A DNA stretch of 64,000 nucleotides from Cristatella mucedo (GCA_009760855.2 WPIO01000071.1:807001-871000), one strand, 5' to 3'. Positions 34,531 through 46,452 are shown, counted from the first letter of the stretch. Made by a program: numbers and translations. The notes: a model not told the origin generated them from the sequence alone.

Positions 34531-34785
34531 TGAGTTGTAAGATCGCGAGATTTCTCTGGCGCAAGAAAGAAGTGAGTGAATTTAAGTATGGATAGAAAGG
34601 GTCTTGACTTGGATCTATTTAAAATGACACCGGATGCAAAGCAAACACGTGATCTTACAATACGTGTCGAAATAGTACCATTAGCAAGCTCAGAATAGAG
34701 GCCAGAAGGTGTATGTCACAGTCAGCTGTGTTTGTCGGATTTTGTATAATTATAGTTATATGCTACGATATAATAAAATTAATAT

Positions 34786-35592
34786 GCTACGATGTCATTA
34801 TTATCCGCATGCTACCGCAAGGTTCTGAATGAGAGTCGTTCGCCATCGGCCGCGTCCCGCAATCCTTTCTTTAAGTGCATTAGGTACTGTAATGACCGAG
34901 TTGGCGATTCAGCAGCTCACCTGATTGGTCGATCGGCATGACACTTCACGCAGCGCCGCCTCTACAGACGAGCCGGCACGACCGACGACCGGCATGACCT
35001 TCGCACTGTTTCGTCCAAAGCTCTCGAGTGGAACGAGCTCTCGTGTGGAAAAAGCTGCCGTCGCTCGCTCACTCGCCGCCTCGGAATTTGCCGCCTCGGA
35101 ATCCGGGGCCTCGATATCCGGTGGCGGCCATTCTTTGGAACGCCGCCACTGTTGCCGCAGCAGCAGCCATCGCAGCCGTGGCGGCGGCCGGAGCAGCGTT
35201 CTCGGCGTCGCTTGAGCTCAAAGGACGACGTGGAGGACGTGCAAGCGCTTTCGTGAGAGGCCGGCTTAGCAGGCGGCGACAGCGAGAACTCGCTGTAAGG
35301 TTTTTCTCGACGTCAACTCTGCTCGCTGTAACGTCTGGTTTACAGATGCCTCGGGCGTCTTTTTTTCGCTCGAGCTCGGCTGAACACTGTGCACGCGCGC
35401 TGTGTCTCCCTGATGACTGCGAAATTGATAGGCGCGGAATCCCTCAGCTGCGCCCAAAGACTGCCGAAATTTTTCGGCTGCTTTGGTCCGGCCTGTGTGG
35501 CTCGCTCAGGGTAGCCATCCGTAGCCATCGCAACCGCAGGGCACAGCGTGGGTGATGGGCATTACTCTCGCGACCCGGATGCTGCCATTTCA
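34786..35592 (-). pseudogene. Vestigial astacin relic: intron 2 and the end of exon 2
   Basis: Parts of the sequence follow intron 2 of gene C (23.06-23.69 kb): the GAATGAGAGT start, the stretch ending TACAGATGCCTCGGGC(A/G)TC then TTTTTTTCG, and finally CTCGCGACCCGGATGCTGCCA, which matches the exon 2 donor region (plus-strand CACGCGACCCGGACGCC in C) with the donor destroyed. No other exon of this copy survives. It suggests another family member once stood here. Confidence 0.55.
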
Positions 35593-35699
35593 ATGATAGC
35601 TAATATTCATTCACAACGCCATTCATTCATTCACGCTCGGCACTCAAAAAAGCACTGCATTCCCACCTTTTATAATTGTGATTCCTTTTGGTGATGGTA

Positions 35700-36113
35700 C
35701 AGAGAGAGACAGAGAGAGAGAGAGAGAGACAGAGAGAGACAGAGAGAGAGAGACAGAGAGAGACAGAGAGAGAGACAGAGACAGAGAGAGACAGAGAGAG
35801 AGAGAGAGACAGAGAGAGACAGAGAGAGAGAGACAGAGAGAGTGACAGAGAGAGAGCGAGAAAAGGGAGAAAGAGAGATGAAAGAGAAGAAAGAGGAGAG
35901 AGAGAGAATAGACAGACAGAGAGAAAGAGAGACGGGGAGAGGTGGAGAGAGAAAATAAGAGGGTACGGAGACTGAGAGACAGAGAGAGAGAGAGAGAGAA
36001 CAAGAGGGTAGAGATATAGAGAGACAGACAGAGAGACGGAGACAGAGAGAGACAGACTGACATACAGACAGACAGACAGACAGAGGCAGAAAGACAGACA
36101 GAGACAGAGACAT
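35700..36113. repeat. (AG)n / (ACAG)n low-complexity tract
   Basis: GAGAGACAGA-type repeats over about 400 bases. The E-side copy at 48,552-48,833 is about 130 bases shorter. Both strands are open in several frames purely through repetition. Confidence 0.95.
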
Positions 36114-36171
36114 GTAGAACCCGGATTAGGAAGTATTTTCGATGATTACGTCGGTTCGAGAGAGCGAGGGA

Positions 36172-37490
36172 AACGGTTGTAGGACATTCTCTCCCCCTGG
36201 TGGACCCTAAGGCGTTTCCACCCCGGACATTTTCCCCCGAGGTAGGACATTTCCGTATAGTGATTAATGTATAACTAAGAATACAGATATGTGTAATCAT
36301 GCCTCGTTAATCGCGGTCAGTCGGTTTTAGACTTTGCCGCGATAGGTGAATTTCCGCGAAATTCAATTCTTTCTTACAAACTGAATATTTTTGTAGCTAG
36401 AGCATAGAAAGTCTGTTCACGACTCTTTTGTTTGTTTTTAACGATATTAAATCCCTCTGGACATGAAAAACCACACCGTCTTAGTCACCATTCAACCAGT
36501 ATTACCCAATATGTTCGACAAAGTAAGGGATAATAAGACGTATTGGACGTTACAAATATCATAGTAGTAGTGTACATTTAATTACAAACACGCAGTTTCT
36601 ACACGCAACCACTAAGCTATGAAAATAGTGCAATTTATTCGATGATGAAGAGGTGTACTGCACAGCAAAGAAGGTCAAGGTTATTGCTCTCAATGAGGCT
36701 GCACCTGACGTCGTATAATTTGTGGCGGTCCTCGAACAGATAGACCAACAGCCCATATGTACAGCAATTTTATCCTTAATTGCGATGCAGGGTTGACAGG
36801 TACTTGACTCTCAGGATGCAGAGCGCGAGCTGCATCATTTTCAATTCATCTCGATCAACTTCTTAATGAAGATATTTGAAAAAACCGCAATAAAATGAAG
36901 CCGCGAAAGTGGAAGCGCGAAGCGGTCGGCTGTATAGATACACGATCAAATGAAGTTCCCGCTGTTGAAATAAAACAACTCACAGTATAAGCGGCGACTC
37001 GATAGCTCGAACGACCGAAGGCGTTGCGGCCAGCGCGGCTGCCGCGGCGTCGACAATGGCGGTCGACGCGCGACGCCCGGTGCCGCAACGACTGCGGTGG
37101 CTGCGGCGGCGGCGGCGGCGGTGAGCTTCGGACGGGTGGTAGCCGATGGTGCCGATGTCGGGAGGGGCGGCGGCGGCCGACGCTACTGCTGAGCACTCGC
37201 GGCTGCTGCCGAGAGCGTCGGCTGCTGGCCGCCCGGGGCAGAGCTTTGACCTTGGACTTGGTGTTCTGCCGAAAAGCAGTGCCGTTGCAACCACTTTTCT
37301 AATGACTAAATGTAGGAATATGGTATATATTATATACTATACAATATTTTTACAAGATATGTAATGAAGACTATTTATATCATGAAATTTCCATACGGGA
37401 GGGGAGAAAATGCCCTACCCCAGGTTTGAAATGTCCCACACCAGGGGAGGAAAATTCCGGGGGGAGGGAATTCCGGGATAGGTAAACCTG
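36172..37490. mobile_element. Unclassified element with inverted GGGGAAAATGTCC-type ends, inserted in repeat R1
   Basis: The left end carries CATTCTCTCCCCCTGG and GGACATTTTCCCCCGAGG. The right end carries the reverse pattern (GGGGAGAAAATGCCC, GGGAATTCCGGG). The left boundary follows directly on an R1 fragment (36,118-36,171). The right end and the other half of R1 are deleted here but kept at 50,083. A MITE-like block lies inside. No transposase is visible. Confidence 0.5.
36300..36915. mobile_element. Candidate pogo/Tigger-like MITE
   Basis: The left end has TTAATCGCGGTCAG and CCGCGATAGGTGAATTTCCG; the right end has AAACCGCAATAAAATGAAGC and CGCGAAAGTGGAAGCGCGAA. This CCGCGA arrangement at both ends resembles non-autonomous Tigger/pogo elements. 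No transposase. The E-side copy is at about 49,003-49,630. Confidence 0.4.
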
Positions 37491-38010
37491 CCAAGCTCAC
37501 TCTTCGGACGTCGTTGCAGCGGCACGGAAGAGCGATGCCAGAACGTTTCTCGGGAAAACCGTTGACATTTGAGCATTGTTCCAAGTCAGCTCATGAGCCG
37601 GGTGCATACGCACGAACGCGAAGCTCGGAGCAGGGCGAGGAGTTTGCTAGCACTCCGCATATGCAGGCGCTGCCACTGCTGCTACAGCTGCGTGCCAGTC
37701 TAATGGCCATAACAATTTAAGAGGCCGGATCCAAGTTGCTCTGAAACGCGGCAACGTGGATATTCCACCGCAGCTGCCGCGTCACTGGCAACTTCCCGGT
37801 GGCTGACAATCGGCGCGAACCAAGTCTCCTGGCCGCGTACGATCGCTCTTGCAAGCGAGTAGGTTTCCTGAGTTCACGCGGCCAGATCGTCAGGCCAACG
37901 CCTCGGACTTTCCGATTGCCAGTATGATCGACTTTGACGCTCGGCTACTGCTGCCGTACGGCCGAGGTCACGTGCTCTTCACCGGAAGCCCGTCTCCACG
38001 GCTCCTGCTG

Positions 38011-41000
38011 CTACGCCTGACGAGCCGTCGGCAATGGCGATCTAGCCGTCGCCGACGTCCTCGGCGTCCTCATCGTCGTCGTAGCGACAGCACTCGGCGT
38101 CGTGGGGGCAGTCGAGCAGACTCCGCAAGCCCTCGGGCAGCGCAGCCGCATGTGGGACGCGTAGAGCTTCGAGACGCAGCGGCCGAGTTCGCGCCAATAG
38201 TCACAGTAAGCGTCCGCGTCGAGGCAGCCTGCAACTAACGGTGGGCACGCTCAGCTGACGGTGCGCCTCGGCTGCGCCGTGGCCGGCCGCGTCGGCCGTG
38301 CAATCGTAACCATAGGCGACTCTCCGGCGACGGCGACAGGGGCTCGAACGTTGATCGATCGATCGTTACCTACCTGCTGCTGCCACTGCAGGCACGTACG
38401 CGCCGTAGCGGCACGAGCGACAGGAGGCAGGGCAGTGGGCGAGCATGTAACGAGGATTGGCGTCGCATTCGCCTCGCTCAGCCCAGGTGCTGCACATGGC
38501 GTGCACGTCGAGACACGGGCGCCCCCTAGCGGTCGCGGCTTCACCGAACGTCGGCCGACGATTGGAAGCCGATGACGGCAGCATCGCCTGCTGAGACCAA
38601 GCAGAAGTGGACGACGGCTGCGTTCGTCCGGTGACAGTTTGCGGCTGGGTCGGGGAAGACTGGATGTTGTCTACCGATAGAACATGTGCGACATTGAAGG
38701 ACATCGCTTGCTCGATAGCTGCATCGGTTGTACGGGAAGCAGCCGGTCGAGCGCTCAGCAGCGGCGGCTCGGTGAAGCTTTCTACGAAGCACTGCGACGC
38801 ATTACATGCGTGAAAAGAAAAATTAAGTTAAATTTAATTAAGTTAAAAGAAAATTACATGCGTTAAAGATAGAGAACCGTAAAGCATAGAGGAAGCATAC
38901 AGAAGCGTAGTGGGTGGGTTGCTACAGCGGCTTGCTGGTACAATCGGAAGTGGGCCACCACACGGCGTCACACCGAGAAAACTTTGTCTATAGAGATCAA
39001 AAGTCGTTGCGTTTAATTTTTTCCTCCTGCTGCACCAAAAAGTCGTCCAAGCTGCAAGCGAGATTAGCCTCTACTGACCTAGGCACCATCGGGGTCGCAC
39101 GATCACATGATCAGGGTCACATCACGTCTGATCAGGGTCACAGAGTCAAACAGCTGCCTCGTTTAATGATGGTAGATAATCTTACATGTTGGATTGTAAA
39201 TTTTGATTACGGAATCGGCTCATTAAAGCGCAATTTTTGTTTCCTAATTTTCTTATACAGAAATGTGATATTGCCACTCAACCTGTGACCCAGTTACGCA
39301 TCGTTCAAAGCTTTTTAGCTGAAAAGACTTTTGATTAATCGTCGCTCACGTGACGATGCGATGCTGCTTTCAATATCAGAGGCCTTACTAAGATTGGCAG
39401 ATGGCAGCCCTTACCCAAACACTGAGTTACTGGCTGAGCGTCGTCTCCCGAAGGGCACCAGCAGGCGCAGTCCGGTCCGACGAAGCCTTCTCCAGGGCAC
39501 TGCCTTTCGAGACACTTGTTTCGAGCTGTGACATAAGAATTATATATGTGTGACAGCAACTTGCATACAGAACAAGGAGACATGCGAAGCAATCGTTTCA
39601 AGTCATGCATTTTGCCATCGAAGCTAAAAGCGTGCTTCAGGAGTTGCTGGAAAAAACATAGCGTTCGCTTCGCGGTATTCTCCATCGATCTCCGTCTCTC
39701 GACCACTAGCTACAACCCATGCTTACGGCTATTAATCGACAAAACTCTTCTCTATCAAACGAAAACCATTGCAACATACTTTCCAGCAGCTATTTTCCCT
39801 CGCACTGCTCATCTAATGTCACTTTTCCTCACGTAAGTTCTCCACTAAGCACCGTTACGCAAGTTCTGCTTCGCAAATGAATCAACCGGAAGTCCACTGT
39901 CACACCGAGACCTCGGACTCGCCATCGAATCTCCGCCCGTCGCTTCGACGGCTGGAGAGAAACAGTCAACGAGCAAGCATAAACAATGGCCGCTACGTTA
40001 CTTCCGGCCGTCGCGATGGCTGGAAGTCTCGGGAGTTGGCTTCAATCGGCGGTGTGAGCGGCCTCTGCTTCGCTGTCGCTAACCTGCACATCCGTACATC
40101 CTGTTGACCAGCTTTACGTCTCTGAAGCTGAACCCACCACGTTGGCCCGTTCGATTCTGGAAGGCCGGATCTCTCGTCAGAATGGTCGGCTCGTTGTTTT
40201 TAGAGAAAGCCTATTGAAATCACCTTTCTCGTGTGAGAACGTCACCCGCACGAGGAACGCCGACACGGCAATGAACTAGCGGCAGCGCTCAGCCCGTCGC
40301 GGTCGAGGCGGCGAGAGAGGGGGCGTGCGCCGCCCCTGCAAGCCAGCGCTGCGAGCTTACGAGTTGGCCGTTGTGCATGACGCTCAGGTAGTCGTACGGA
40401 ACGCCGAAGGTGTCCACCTCGGCGGCTGGATAGGTTTTCATGTTATGCATCTTGTCTTGCCTGACGTTCTCCTCCACGATCTGGACGAAGTCGTCGCTAT
40501 CGGGCCGGTTCTGCTCGTGCAGTAGGCCGATGGCGTGCCCGAGCTCGTGTACGAGGACACCTTTCTGCGAGTCGACAAAATGCGGAAGCGCACTGTTAGG
40601 ATGGCGACTCTGCTAGAGGGCGCTGTCGGTAGCAGACGACAAAGTACCGTCGCAACCGCGGACGCTGGTCTGTGCTACGCGTTGCTCCGTCTAGCGACCG
40701 AACGAGGGCGATACGAGTTCGAGTCGGATTGACGCTAACGCCGTAAGCCGCACGACCGCTGCTGAGTAAACGGCCGACGCGCTCGCGGGCTCACATTTCT
40801 GCACTCGCTGGGCAGCGACATTTCCTGCGGGCCGCCCTGACGACCGACGTGGGACGTGCAATCGTTTTTGACCACGACGCTCAGATAGTCGGCGTCGGAC
40901 TTTGTCGCCTGGCGGAATCGGACGCACGTGTACCTGTGGTACTCGTTCAGCGCTTCTTGGAACTGCTGGCGTTCTTGGTCGGCTACAGACAGGGGGGATA

Positions 41001-44000
41001 TTTTAGCGATACGCAAGTAAGCACGTCGCCTGATATTGCTGCTGCGCTTAGCTTTGAAGAGCCAGCCGCGGCGCCGCGGGGCAATTAGACACGTGACTAC
41101 TTACACCAATAAGTCTCGAACTTGTAGGGAACAACGGCGTTCACCCATCGCAAGGTTTGGTCGCTAACGGCTTTCCTACTGTGGCGTCTCTTCGGTTTCG
41201 CTTTTTCTCTAAATCACAGACCGCTGTGACTCAGGCGTGTGGCAAGGCGTTTTCGCAGCAGAGAGGCACGTCTATCATTCAGTGAGCGTTCAAGCGGCGC
41301 AATGTTAAGACCTCTTTCAGTGATATGCCAGTGTTTTAGCACAACTATCGTTACTATCATTAGTATTATTATTAGTAATATTATTATTATTACCTCATAA
41401 TTGACTCCCAGACGTCCGTCTTGAAGAGCATGTCCATCTCGACGCGAACCACGTCGGCCTCCTTCATTAGCGGGATCATTTTCGCTGCAACGAATGAACA
41501 AACGACTCGCAGTGAGCGCTCGCCCGACATTTTAGTGCTCGTCGCTCTGTCCGAGATGAACGATTAGAAAGTTTTACGCCGTTTCAATAGGAATTTATCA
41601 AATAGAAATCCAATAAAAATTGGTAAAGCTTTCGCACCCGTACTTTGAGCGCGATTTTCAATTCAGCTGCTTCAGCTAGTCTCGGCTCCAGGAGAAAGCT
41701 TGCGGCAAACTTGCACACTCGTCAAGCGAGGCGCCAGCCTTCAATTGCCCTGTCGTGGGCTGACGAGACCTGGCGAGACGTGCGTGGATATGGAGTGCCC
41801 GGACGTGCCTGGATAGAGATTGATTTCGGGAAAATTAATATACGGTCTGAATGAGAGTCCAGCACCAACATCAGCGTCACGTGATCGATCCTTAAGATGA
41901 TCTGCATTGGCCGACGTGGCGGCGTAGCTGATTGGTCGGTGGGCATAATGCAAGGCATGCAGAACGGCCTCTGGTAGTCGAGTCGGCACGACCGACTTTG
42001 TGCTGTTTCTTCGAATGCTCTCAAGTGCGTAGAGCTGTCGTGTGGGAATAGCCGCTCGCCACGCTCACCGCGAAATCCGGCGGCCAACCTTTGCAACACC
42101 GCAGGTCAGCTGACAGTTCGGTCGATGCGACACTGCACGCAGCGCCGCCTCTGCTGACGAGCTGCACGACCGACGTAGCATGACCTTCGCACTGTTTCGT
42201 CGATAGCTCTCGAGTGGAAAGTGCTTTCGTGTGGGAAAAGCTGTCATCGCTCGCTCACTCGCCGCCTCGGAATTCGCCGCCTCGGAATTCGGGGCCTCGA
42301 CATCATCGTGCAAGCGCTTTCGTGAGAGGCCGGCTTAGCAAGCGGCGACGGCGAGAACTCGCTCTAAGGATTTCTCGATGTAAACTCTGCTCGCTGTAAC
42401 GTTTGCACTGGGGCAGCTCTCAGGTTAGCCGTGATACTAGCCCTTGCCTTAGTGGGTCTGACTAGGGCACTTAGAGCGACCCATAGCGGGTGGACTAGTC
42501 AAGTAGAATTGTGTAGGGGACACACGTTAGTTATCCGGGAGCGGAGAGAGGTATCAGTATGACAGCGAGATCCGCTCAAGTTAGAATGGAGCTTTGGTCA
42601 GACAAAGAGCGGTCAGGATGTGGACAGACTACTGTGCTCCAATAGACAAAGAGCAAAAGGATGGCAAGCTGGTGCATGAGCCGTCTAATAAATTCCAGGC
42701 GGCAGTGAATAGGCCGAGGACGGACACCGAGAGCGAGGGTTTGACAAAAATAGCAGCTACGCTGAAGGTCAAGGGAGCGGGGAGAGAGAGGGAGAGAGAG
42801 TATAGACGATATGACTGACAGAGCTCAGGGCTAAAGCTTGGGTAGTCGATCCGAGACTCGAGAGAACGAGAGTCAAACCTACGACGACGAACAGCTACGT
42901 GCAACTTTGACTTCTCTGTTGTGTTCTGGCGGCTACTCAATTAGCTGCTCATATCTTGAGGTGCTGTAGCGGTCCGCCTTCGGAGTCGGGACCACTGCTA
43001 GTAACTCGGGCGTTTGGTGGCTTATTCTAGTCGGGCTTCGGGAGTTCTCACGCAGTTAACTCCGTCGGTGCTTTCGGCACCCATTTGTGGCCGCCTATGT
43101 TTCAACCGCTCAGCAGCACTGCACTACACCGTCCACCGGTAGAGAGCCGGGGCACGAGCTTCTGTGCGGTTACACGTCTGGTCTACAGATGCCTCGGGCA
43201 TCTTTTTTTCGTGCGAGCTCGGCTGCAAGCAACAGCAGACGCTCACTGCGTCTAGCTGACCGACTACAGATGGCATGGGCGCCCTTTCAAATGGTCGAAG
43301 TTTGCCTCCATTAGTCTGCCGCTTCGGTCAGCCAGTGCAGTGCAGCTCAGCGCATAGCAACAGCTGCTGGCTGCGCGTTGGCTTGCTTGCTACTCACGCG
43401 ACCCGGACGCCGACGTTATCGCCTCATCCATCGTCATTTCTTTGCCGTTGATCACCATTGCGTCCGTCGTGCGATGCAGAATCTGAAAATCCAGAAGCGA
43501 GAAAAGACTGTTACTTTGATGGCGGCTGCTACTATTGTGAACTCGGCTCAGTCGATGCGAACGCGACTGCGGAGGCGGAAGCTGCATCCGCTTCCAACCA
43601 ATGGTGGCCTGTCATGCAACCACCGCTCGAAAGGTTTCCGGTCCCTCTTTGTCGTGTCGTTAGTAGCGACGACATCGCTACTGGCAAGAGGCACTGGCCG
43701 CCAGGGCAGGACATCCTGCACGGAGCACGTGGCCGCCCGAGCTTCGCTCGGAAAATAATCCCGCCACAGCGAACGCTTCCGGCGTCGTTAAGATATCTGG
43801 TATCGCGGCGTTCTTTGGGCGGCGAAGTGAGAACTTTTTTGCGTTTTAACGCATAGTTGCCGTCGCGGAAAAGTTCATTCGATCGTCCGACTTCCCAGCT
43901 GCCCTGGTTGTCCCGCCGCCCTTGAACAAGTACCGCCCACTAATTTGGCACCTGTTTTTCGCCTCGTCGTGGACCTGGATCTCAGATCTCCCTCAGTCTC

Positions 44001-44595
44001 AGTTCGCTTACTTGCGCCCAGCGCCTTTCTCAGGCTTTGCACGCTGCAGTGAATGCCTCAGGAGCCGCTCTGCTGAGCGTCGTGCAAGTGCACGCATGCA
44101 GGATCAGCTGCTTGCGGTAGCAGCGGATCCTGCCTGAGTGAGGCGCACGGGAGCAAACGGCGACCACCTCCGTCCTAGCTGATTAAACAGCCTCGTTTTA
44201 CATAGCGACAGAAGAGCCTTTACGGCTATCATCACCACTTGCAGTGGCGATAAAGAAACGCCCACCGCAGGAATCGAACCCACGACCTCGGGATCGAGGT
44301 CGAGAAAGCAACCGCCTTACCTAGTGTGCCATCACGGCTCTGTTTCTGTCTGCTTGTCTGTTTTGCCGCCGATGACGCCGGCGGCTCCACCGTCGCCGTC
44401 ATCGGCTGCAGCGGATCGTCAGACGGTGTCACGGCGAACGAAGGCGACGCGGCGGCGGGGCGGCGGCACCGAGGCGCTAGCGTGCATAGACGCCAGCGGC
44501 GGCGGCGCACTGACCAGCAGGAAGACGATGGCTGCCAGCATGGCGGCGAGCTCCATTCGCGCTTCACTTCTGCAGCTTTCGTCTCGGCCGATCAT
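38011..44595 (-). CDS. Hybrid astacin metalloprotease D with two ShKT domains
   Basis: Minus-strand exons: 44,515-44,595; 43,398-43,482; 41,394-41,484; 41,105-41,208; 40,795-40,982; 40,361-40,564; 40,084-40,210; 39,415-39,525; 38,374-38,718; 38,011-38,228. All borders are GT/AG and phases agree, giving 517 aa. Exons 1-6 are near-identical to gene C: signal, propeptide with VEMD, RRHSRK site, HELGH at 189-193. Exons 7-10 are near-identical to gene E: FSKNNEPTI, MYGC, six-Cys EGF-like exon, ShKT domains at about 399-433 and 447-483. Two catalytic-domain changes are specific to D: the Met-turn Tyr248 is Asn (SVMHNG; codon 40,370-40,372) and the usual PDRDD reads PDSDD (Ser206). Catalytic Glu190 is kept. 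In astacins the Met-turn Tyr binds zinc and helps stabilise the transition state, so reduced or altered activity is expected. Exon 9 is phase 1 at both ends, so a ShKT exon can be gained or lost without shifting frame. Confidence 0.83.
40361..40564 (-). CDS. Chimeric exon 6 of gene D
   Basis: Its last nine coding bases and the donor (GGCCAACTC then GTAAGC, minus strand) are those of E. Everything 5' of the Met-turn Tyr codon is that of C. The codon at the join is AAC (Asn), against TAC in C and TAT in E. Confidence 0.88.
42405..42957. other. Unclassified insertion in intron 2 of gene D
   Basis: This block is absent from intron 2 of C. It is preceded (41,830-42,400) by sequence related to the astacin relic at 34.8-35.3 kb. 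It contains a short plus-strand frame (42,594-42,818) and a GA-rich run. I do not recognise it and see no terminal repeats. Confidence 0.5.
44172..44336 (-). mobile_element. tRNA-derived SINE
   Basis: Duplicate of the SINE at 24,449-24,613, in intron 1 of gene D. Confidence 0.8.
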
Positions 44596-44634
44596 GGTTA
44601 AGATACCGAGGCCTCGGTTAGCTCAAGAGGAGCT

Positions 44635-44650
44635 GCGGAGCGTATTTAAG
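44635..44650 (-). promoter_or_regulatory. Shared TATA-like core promoter element, gene D
   Basis: Identical in sequence and in spacing to the first ATG to the element of gene C, because the whole 5' region is duplicated. Confidence 0.72.
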
Positions 44651-45053
44651 TGCTCTCTCGGCGACCTCTACCCTCCTAACGCCCACGACAGCTGCAGACG
44701 GTACGGCTAGCTCAAAGACGGTGAACCATTTGGGGAGTGGGTAACAACTGTTTTGTCGAATTCCAGCGCGTCGCCATTATGCCTCTTCTGTGCGAGGCGT
44801 TCATCCAATAATACTCCTAGCGTCTGAGGCAGCGTCTTGCGACATGAGGCCAATTGCGCGCTCCACTTGACGCGTAAGCTCGATACTCGACGACCTCGGC
44901 CTTGAATGTCCGCTTCGCTCCATCAACCGGACGCCCTAGCGATGGAATTGCCAGAGAGCCCGAGTCACGTGGCCAACGCCAGCCTCGCCGGCGCTGCAAA
45001 GCAACGTAATCGCTTTACAGCAAGGACAGAGAAATTCGACCTGACCTGTTTAC

Positions 45054-46105
45054 CAGACTTGCCGAACTTAATTAGGAATGCCAGCATGGCTGCATGTATT
45101 GGTGTCAGTTGCACACGGATGGCAGCAAACTTTCTTAAATTGAATGATGATAAAAACCAATGTACTGTTTACGCACAGACCGAGTGCGATACGAAAGTTT
45201 TAAAGGTTTACGCTCTCAATCGGCTCTGCCAAAATACGTCCTGTTGAGTCTGAGCGAAATCTAGATCTATCCTGTTCGAAAGTGACCTTTCATTAGACGA
45301 CCAAAACAGCTCCACAGTGTGTCCGCCTACTTTCAGCTAAGCAACGTTGCTAAAATTCAAGTTTGCTTAGACTAGGATGCAACATCTAAAATGGTCCATG
45401 CATTCATTCGTGATATTGCGTCTCGACGTTTGTAACTCAATGCTCGCTGGTCTACCGGCCTGTGCATTCAGGCGCTTACAGCTTGTGGAAAGCTCACCAG
45501 CCAGGCTTCTCTGTCGTAAGCGTCGTAGTTGCCACATCTCGCCACTTTTCACCGACCTGCAGCGGCTTTCGGTCAAGCAGCGGATTGACTTGAAGGTTCT
45601 TACACTCACTTGTAGGTCCCTTCATTCTTTGACTCCAGCCTACCTATTAGAGCTACTTTCCAGAAGGCATGCCACTTGCTTCTTGAAATGTAATCGTGTA
45701 CTTATACGCCGTACGAGTTTCAAATCCTTTATAGACCGTGCCTTTAGTTCGCATGCTCCCACAGCCTGGAATTCGCTTCCGACTTGCGTCACTTACATCT
45801 CATGACTTGGCCACATTTAAAAAGAAACTAATAACGCATCTGTGTATTAGATCATGTATTGGGTTCATTTTATTCGTCTTGTATGTCCTTTTGCGTGCTG
45901 ACATTGCGTACGCTGCCACTAACTGTATTAGCATGCTGACCCAATGCATGTCACACCTAACCATGCTTGATTTCATTGAGCATGCTATAACTAACCACTC
46001 GATCATGCTTCCTGTGCAGCGAATGTAAAGTGCCAAGAAACAGATTAAGTTCTTTGGGGGCCTGACATCAAATCTGTTAATATGAAATAATTATTACTAT
46101 TTTTA
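45054..46105 (+). mobile_element. LINE family 1, 3' part (duplicate copy)
   Basis: Duplicate of 25,330-26,385. It lacks the extra T found there, so one frame stays open from 45,377 to 45,805 across the reverse-transcriptase C-terminus. It is still 5'-truncated and inactive. Confidence 0.8.
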
Positions 46106-46452
46106 CTATTAAATTTTGAAAGCGCCCTATCAGAGCCGCTTTGCGTTCCGGGCACTGGGCATACGCTGGAAATTAATTTCGGTGGTGGACTAGCGACAAC
46201 GCCCACAACTTCAGCACGCTCGCGAACTCTCAAAAACAGGGCACGTGCGCCCTGGCTGAGCGTATGCTGTGAGCGTGAGCTGTCAAATCATAGCGTCCTT
46301 TTCAAATTTCAAATCGGGCGATAATGTAGTGTCAGTCGGTAGTGAGCTCGAGGCCGCCGGAGCGAACCAGTTAATGGCACTGCTGGCTCCAATTACTCAA
46401 GCTCGGTGAGAGACCTAGCGGAACGACTCGCCTCAGACGGACGGCTGGTACG

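Larger units (their letters stand above)
27915..34785. other. Spacer segment present in only one of two duplicated spacers
   Basis: This 6.87-kb block separates the two shared spacer segments between C and D and is missing between D and E, where the flanks meet at 47,637/47,638. It holds LINE tails, AT-rich tracts (about 28,750-28,815, 31,510-31,565, 32,150-32,420), a SINE and a CACGTG-rich tandem repeat. I recognise no host gene; the short frames here resemble no family I know. Confidence 0.7.
34786..40369. repeat. Segmental duplication, first copy (3' half of D and its downstream flank)
   Basis: Near-identical to 47,638-53,520, from a CTAC(G/A)ATGTCATTATTA stretch to the Met-turn in exon 6. 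Indels include different (AG)n lengths, about 170 GC-rich bases near 37,060-37,240 present only here, about 520 bases near 50,050-50,570 present only in the E copy, and a GGTGAA repeat only in E. Confidence 0.9.

Noticed and set aside
35644-36300. Long open frames of Ser/Leu or Arg/Glu repeats on both strands.
   Set aside because: They are translations of the (AG)n tract and carry no domain.
42594-42818. A 74-codon plus-strand frame in the D-specific insertion.
   Set aside because: It ends in a GA-repeat run and resembles no family I know.
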